This document shows positions 62,701-64,000 of a stretch of DNA of 64,000 bases, piece by piece (the stretch's first letter is position 1; each line of letters opens with the position of its first letter). The stretch is from positions 43,643 through 107,642 of the forward strand of contig ARYC01002108.1 in assembly GCA_000711775.1 (NCBI GenBank), written 5' to 3'. The stretch is from Oxytricha trifallax (taxonomy: Eukaryota; Ciliophora; Spirotrichea; Sporadotrichida; Oxytrichidae). Below the pieces are notes generated by a model that ran no database searches, was not told the DNA's origin, and saw only the letters and a program-made list of their open reading frames with translations. The position numbers and the translations under genes are program-made.

Positions 62701-64000
62701 TCTATTGACATTCGGCACTTACAAAGTTTGAGCATCTAGTTATGAATGGCACGCCATGAATTCCCTTAAATTGAAAAGTATTTCCGATTCGGGTCTTTAT
62801 TTTCAGATGTTACTGATGAATTTGTGATTCGCAATAGTTCTCATATGACTTTAGTTCATACTAAATTTAAATATCTCTAAATCTATTGACATTCGGCACT
62901 TACAAAGTTTTTGAGCATCTAGTTATGAATGGCACGCCATGAATTCCCTTGAATTGAAAAGTTCTTCCGATGCGGGTCTTCATTTTCAGAAGTTACTGAT
63001 GAATTTGGGATTCGCAAAAGTTCTCATATGACTTTAGTTCATACTAAATTTAAATATCTCTAAATCTATTGACATTCGGCACTTACAAAGTTTTTAAGCA
63101 TCTAGTTTTGAATGGCACGCCATGAATTCCCTTGAATTGAAAAGTCTTTCCGATGCGGGTCTTCATTTTCAGAAGTTACTGATGAATTTGGGATTCGCAA
63201 AAGTTCTCATATGACTTTAGTTCATACTAAATTTAAATATCTCTAAATCTATTGACATTCGGCACTTACAAAGTTTTTGAGCATCTAGTTATGAATGGCA
63301 CGCCATGAATTCCCTTGAATTGAAAAGTTCTTCCGATGCGGGTCTTCATTTTCAGAAGTTACTGATGAATTTGGGATTCGCAAAAGTTCTCATATGACTT
63401 TAGTTCATACTAAATTTAAATATCTCTAAATCTATTGACATTCGGCACTTACAAAGTTTGAGCATCTAGTTATGAATGGCACGCCATGAATTCCCTTAAA
63501 TTGAAAAGTATTTCCGATTCGGGTCTTTATTTTCAGATGTTACTGATGAATTTGTGATTCGCAATAGTTCTCATATGACTTTAGTTCATACTAAATTTAA
63601 ATATCTCTAAATCTATTGACATTCGGCACTTACAAAGTTTTTAAGCATCTAGTTTTGAATGGCACGCCATGAATTCCCTTGAATTGAAAAGTCTTTCCGA
63701 TGCGGGTCTTCATTTTCAGAAGTTACTGATGAATTTGGGATTCGCAAAAGTTCTCATATGACTTTAGTTCATACTATAATTTAAATATCTCTAAATCTAT
63801 TGACATTCGGCACTTACAAAGTTTTTAAGCATCTAGTTATGAATGGCACGCCATGAATTCCCTTGAATTGAAAAGTTTTTCAGATGCGGGTCTTTATTTT
63901 CAGAAGTTACTGATGAATTTGTGATTCGCAATATTTCTCATATGACTTTAGTTCATACTAAATTTAAATATCTCTAAATCTATTGACATTCGGCACTTAC
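47745..64000. repeat. Satellite array, about 183-bp unit, about 88 copies
   Basis: Head-to-tail units of about 183 bp (neighbouring CCATGAATTC sites are 183-184 apart), running to the window end. Each unit has an EcoRI site in ATGAATTCCC and, in nearly all units, an NdeI site in CTCATATGAC. Copies are mostly over 90 percent alike, with recurring variant sets. No unit contains a meaningful ORF. Confidence 0.97.
62395..62640. other. Indel-error cluster in the satellite
   Basis: Roughly one and a half units carry a dense set of insertions and small deletions (for example GATCGGCCAATAG for GATTCGCAATAG, TTTCGCGATG, and an extra A-rich stretch at 62461-62487), while units on both sides are clean. 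This is the look of uncorrected long-read sequence, not mutation. Confidence 0.7.

Noticed and set aside
47745-64000. CRISPR-like array
   Set aside because: Units are contiguous 183-bp tandem copies without unique spacers, in a eukaryotic germline context.
1-64000. TGA as a sense codon (Trp or Cys)
   Set aside because: TGA closes several genes at family-consistent ends (for example 35868-35870), conserved Trp positions use TGG, and the internal TGAs replace different residues in paralogs.
1-64000. Euplotes or Tetrahymena as the source
   Set aside because: Euplotes shares the G4T4 telomere but uses TAA/TAG as stops; Tetrahymena shares the code but has a G4T2 telomere repeat. Neither fits both signals.

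Overview
The window looks like germline (micronuclear) DNA of a hypotrich/spirotrich ciliate, most like Oxytricha or a close relative. Three things point there. (1) Recognisable proteins read through TAA and TAG as glutamine and end at TGA (ciliate code, table 6). (2) Two 17-nt tracts of the G4T4/C4A4 telomere repeat lie inside the window, and at its left edge is a decayed element with the zinc-finger plus kinase ORF known from TBE transposons. (3) Genes are cut by short AT-rich inserts flanked by 2-7 bp direct repeats (pointers). These inserts lack GT-AG ends, and removing one repeat copy plus the insert restores the reading frame: they are internal eliminated sequences (IESs). DNA is very AT-rich apart from gene segments and a few repeats.

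Layout. 1-1943: right end of a decayed TBE-like transposon. 3483-6066 (+): long unidentified coding region carrying a SINE-like insertion with a 15-bp target duplication. 7010-8963 (-): NAK/AAK1-type protein kinase. 9345-22007 (-): four-domain voltage-gated Ca2+ channel (channel 1), with a foldback element in one intron. 22012-26955: cluster of palindromic and TIR elements, one carrying a second SINE-like copy, with unidentified gene pieces between. 27198-27730 (-): unidentified gene. 27833-29411 (+): retroposon with an ORF but no reverse transcriptase. 29470-30824 (-): unidentified, probably membrane protein. 31145-35870 (+): M16/insulysin-like metallopeptidase with at least nine IESs. 36320-47462 (-): second channel (channel 2), paralogous to channel 1, whose coding sequence is interrupted by a TIR element encoding a Rep-like helicase domain and then by another germline element that runs into a 183-bp satellite array. 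47745-64000: that satellite, about 88 copies, continuing past the window end.

Channel 2 has domains II, III and IV plus the I-II linker here, but domain I is absent; if it exists it lies beyond the satellite, outside the window. Several genes contain in-frame TGA codons and single-base frameshifts. Some are probably decay; others may be uncorrected long-read errors, since an unmistakable cluster of indel errors sits at about 62400-62640. I cannot separate the two from sequence alone, and no database search was possible.
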